From positions 1-6,016 of the forward strand of contig JAGWAQ010000106.1 of NCBI GenBank assembly GCA_021296375.1: 6,016 nucleotides of DNA, read 5' to 3'. A model generated the notes under the pieces. The model had not been told where the DNA came from. It did no database searches and saw nothing but the letters and a program-made list of their open reading frames with translations. Made by a program: the position numbers and the translations under genes. The DNA comes from Alphaproteobacteria bacterium (GTDB taxonomy: Bacteria; Pseudomonadota; Alphaproteobacteria; Puniceispirillales; UBA1172). Numbering within the stretch: position 1 is the first letter of the stretch; each line of letters starts with the position of its first letter. Shown piece by piece: positions 5,483 to 6,016 of this stretch.

Positions 5483-5511
5483 TGTTTAGACAATGTTGTG
5501 ACGTGATGCAA
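5483..5511 (-). promoter_or_regulatory. Promoter of tRNA-Asn, overlapped by an inverted repeat
   Basis: On the minus strand, TTGCAT (5511-5506) and TAAACA (5488-5483) are 17 bp apart, putting the start roughly 7 nt before the mature tRNA 5' end. A perfect 7-bp inverted repeat, ACATTGT (5479-5485) and ACAATGT (5490-5496), covers the -10. Confidence 0.5.
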
Positions 5512-5520
5512 GCCTGAAAT

Positions 5521-5562
5521 CGGCAAATTTTACATTTTGCTGAAAATCGCTGAAATTTGCCG
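5521..5562 (-). repeat. 10-bp inverted repeat spanning the mnmH stop codon
   Basis: CGGCAAATTT (5521-5530) is the exact reverse complement of AAATTTGCCG (5553-5562), with a 22-nt loop that itself holds a small ATTTT-GCTG-AAAAT hairpin (5534-5547). The mnmH TAA (5532-5530) lies at the inner edge of one arm. In mnmH mRNA this would be a stable 3'-end stem; only a short ATTTC follows, so as an intrinsic terminator it is imperfect. Confidence 0.6.
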
Positions 5563-6016
5563 CGCGAGCGTCTCAATGGCGTCCTGATCAAGAGCGTCGG
5601 ACGTCAATCTCGCCAAGGGTTGGCCGCCTTTTCGCCCTGACGTGGTGGCATAGGCCGGGTCATAATGCTGACTGATCAACGCCTCCACCAGGCGCGGCCA
5701 GTCCTCGGCCTCCACATAGCCCCGCCATTGCGCCGTCACCTCATGGCCGTGGCGGCTGATCATGCCGTCGATCAAGCGATCAAGCCGTTCCGGCTGGCTG
5801 ATCAGATGGGGGTAATCCCGCATCAGAAAATCCACCCGCGCCGAGGGTGCCGCATCAATATGAATCTGCGGGGCGTCATGCATGACTTTCCATAGACCTT
5901 GCGGAATATGACAGGTGCCGATGCGGCTGCTTTCCGCCTCGATCAACACCGGCCGGGTCAGGTCAAGCTCGCGCACCCGGGCGAATATCAGACTTTCGAT
6001 CATGCGCTGCCTGGGC
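5530..6016 (-). CDS. mnmH: tRNA 2-selenouridine synthase, C-terminal part (5' end beyond window)
   Basis: The frame is open from the right window edge to TAA at 5532-5530, giving about 162 C-terminal residues. The ATG at 6003 is internal: in-frame codons P-R-Q-R continue before it, matching the family block that precedes the FES-like segment. Recognisable pieces are IESLIFARVRELDLTRPVLIEAESSRIG, LPQGLWK-like IPQGLWKVMHD, RVDFLMRDYPHL, and the late LISQHYDPAY, all as in E. coli MnmH (YbbB/SelU). The enzyme converts 2-thiouridine to 2-selenouridine at position 34 of tRNA-Lys, -Glu and -Gln through a geranylated intermediate. The N-terminal rhodanese domain with its catalytic Cys and the Walker A loop are outside the window. 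The neighbouring tRNA-Asn is not a known substrate, so the adjacency is probably incidental. Confidence 0.92.
   Translation of the reverse strand, partial: PRQRMIESLIFARVRELDLTRPVLIEAESSRIGTCHIPQGLWKVMHDAPQIHIDAAPSARVDFLMRDYPHLISQPERLDRLIDGMISRHGHEVTAQWRGYVEAEDWPRLVEALISQHYDPAYATTSGRKGGQPLARLTSDALDQDAIETLARQISAIFSKM

Overview
This window looks like ordinary chromosomal DNA from a Gram-negative bacterium, most likely an alphaproteobacterium. That placement is an inference from three things: the glutaryl-CoA dehydrogenase, SixA-like, MnmH and Bcr/CflA proteins are of types common there, the base composition looks moderately GC-rich by eye, and two proteins carry Sec signal peptides. I cannot name a genus. 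I saw no phage, transposon, CRISPR or plasmid genes.

Layout: the 3' end of a SixA-like histidine phosphatase gene (+) enters from the left. It converges on gcdH (-), a complete glutaryl-CoA dehydrogenase of lysine/tryptophan/benzoate catabolism, and a 34-bp-period direct repeat fills the gap and includes the gcdH stop codon. gcdH is divergent from an orphan secreted protein of about 395 residues (+); candidate promoters for the two genes share their -35 region. After a 135-bp gap comes a small secreted protein with four ankyrin repeats (+), preceded by a perfect 10-bp stem-loop directly before its Shine-Dalgarno sequence. It converges, with a 21-bp gap, on a 12-helix Bcr/CflA-type MFS exporter (-).

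The right part is all on the minus strand. The 3' portion of mnmH (tRNA 2-selenouridine synthase) enters from the right edge and ends in a 10-bp inverted repeat that spans its stop codon. Next come a tRNA-Asn(GTT) with encoded CCA, its own promoter and a strand-specific intrinsic terminator, and then a 95-residue protein probably of the dimeric alpha/beta-barrel (ABM-like) type with a good promoter and a palindromic site at its predicted start point. A 207-bp non-coding stretch with three tandem 13-bp repeats and two inverted repeats separates this small gene from the MFS gene.

The genes do not form one pathway. They look like separately transcribed housekeeping or metabolic units with two exported proteins of unknown role in the middle. 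The observations most worth checking are non-coding: the hairpin before the ankyrin gene, the 13-bp tandem repeats, and the palindromes at the promoters of the small ABM-like gene and the tRNA. I found no convincing evidence of a new multi-gene system.
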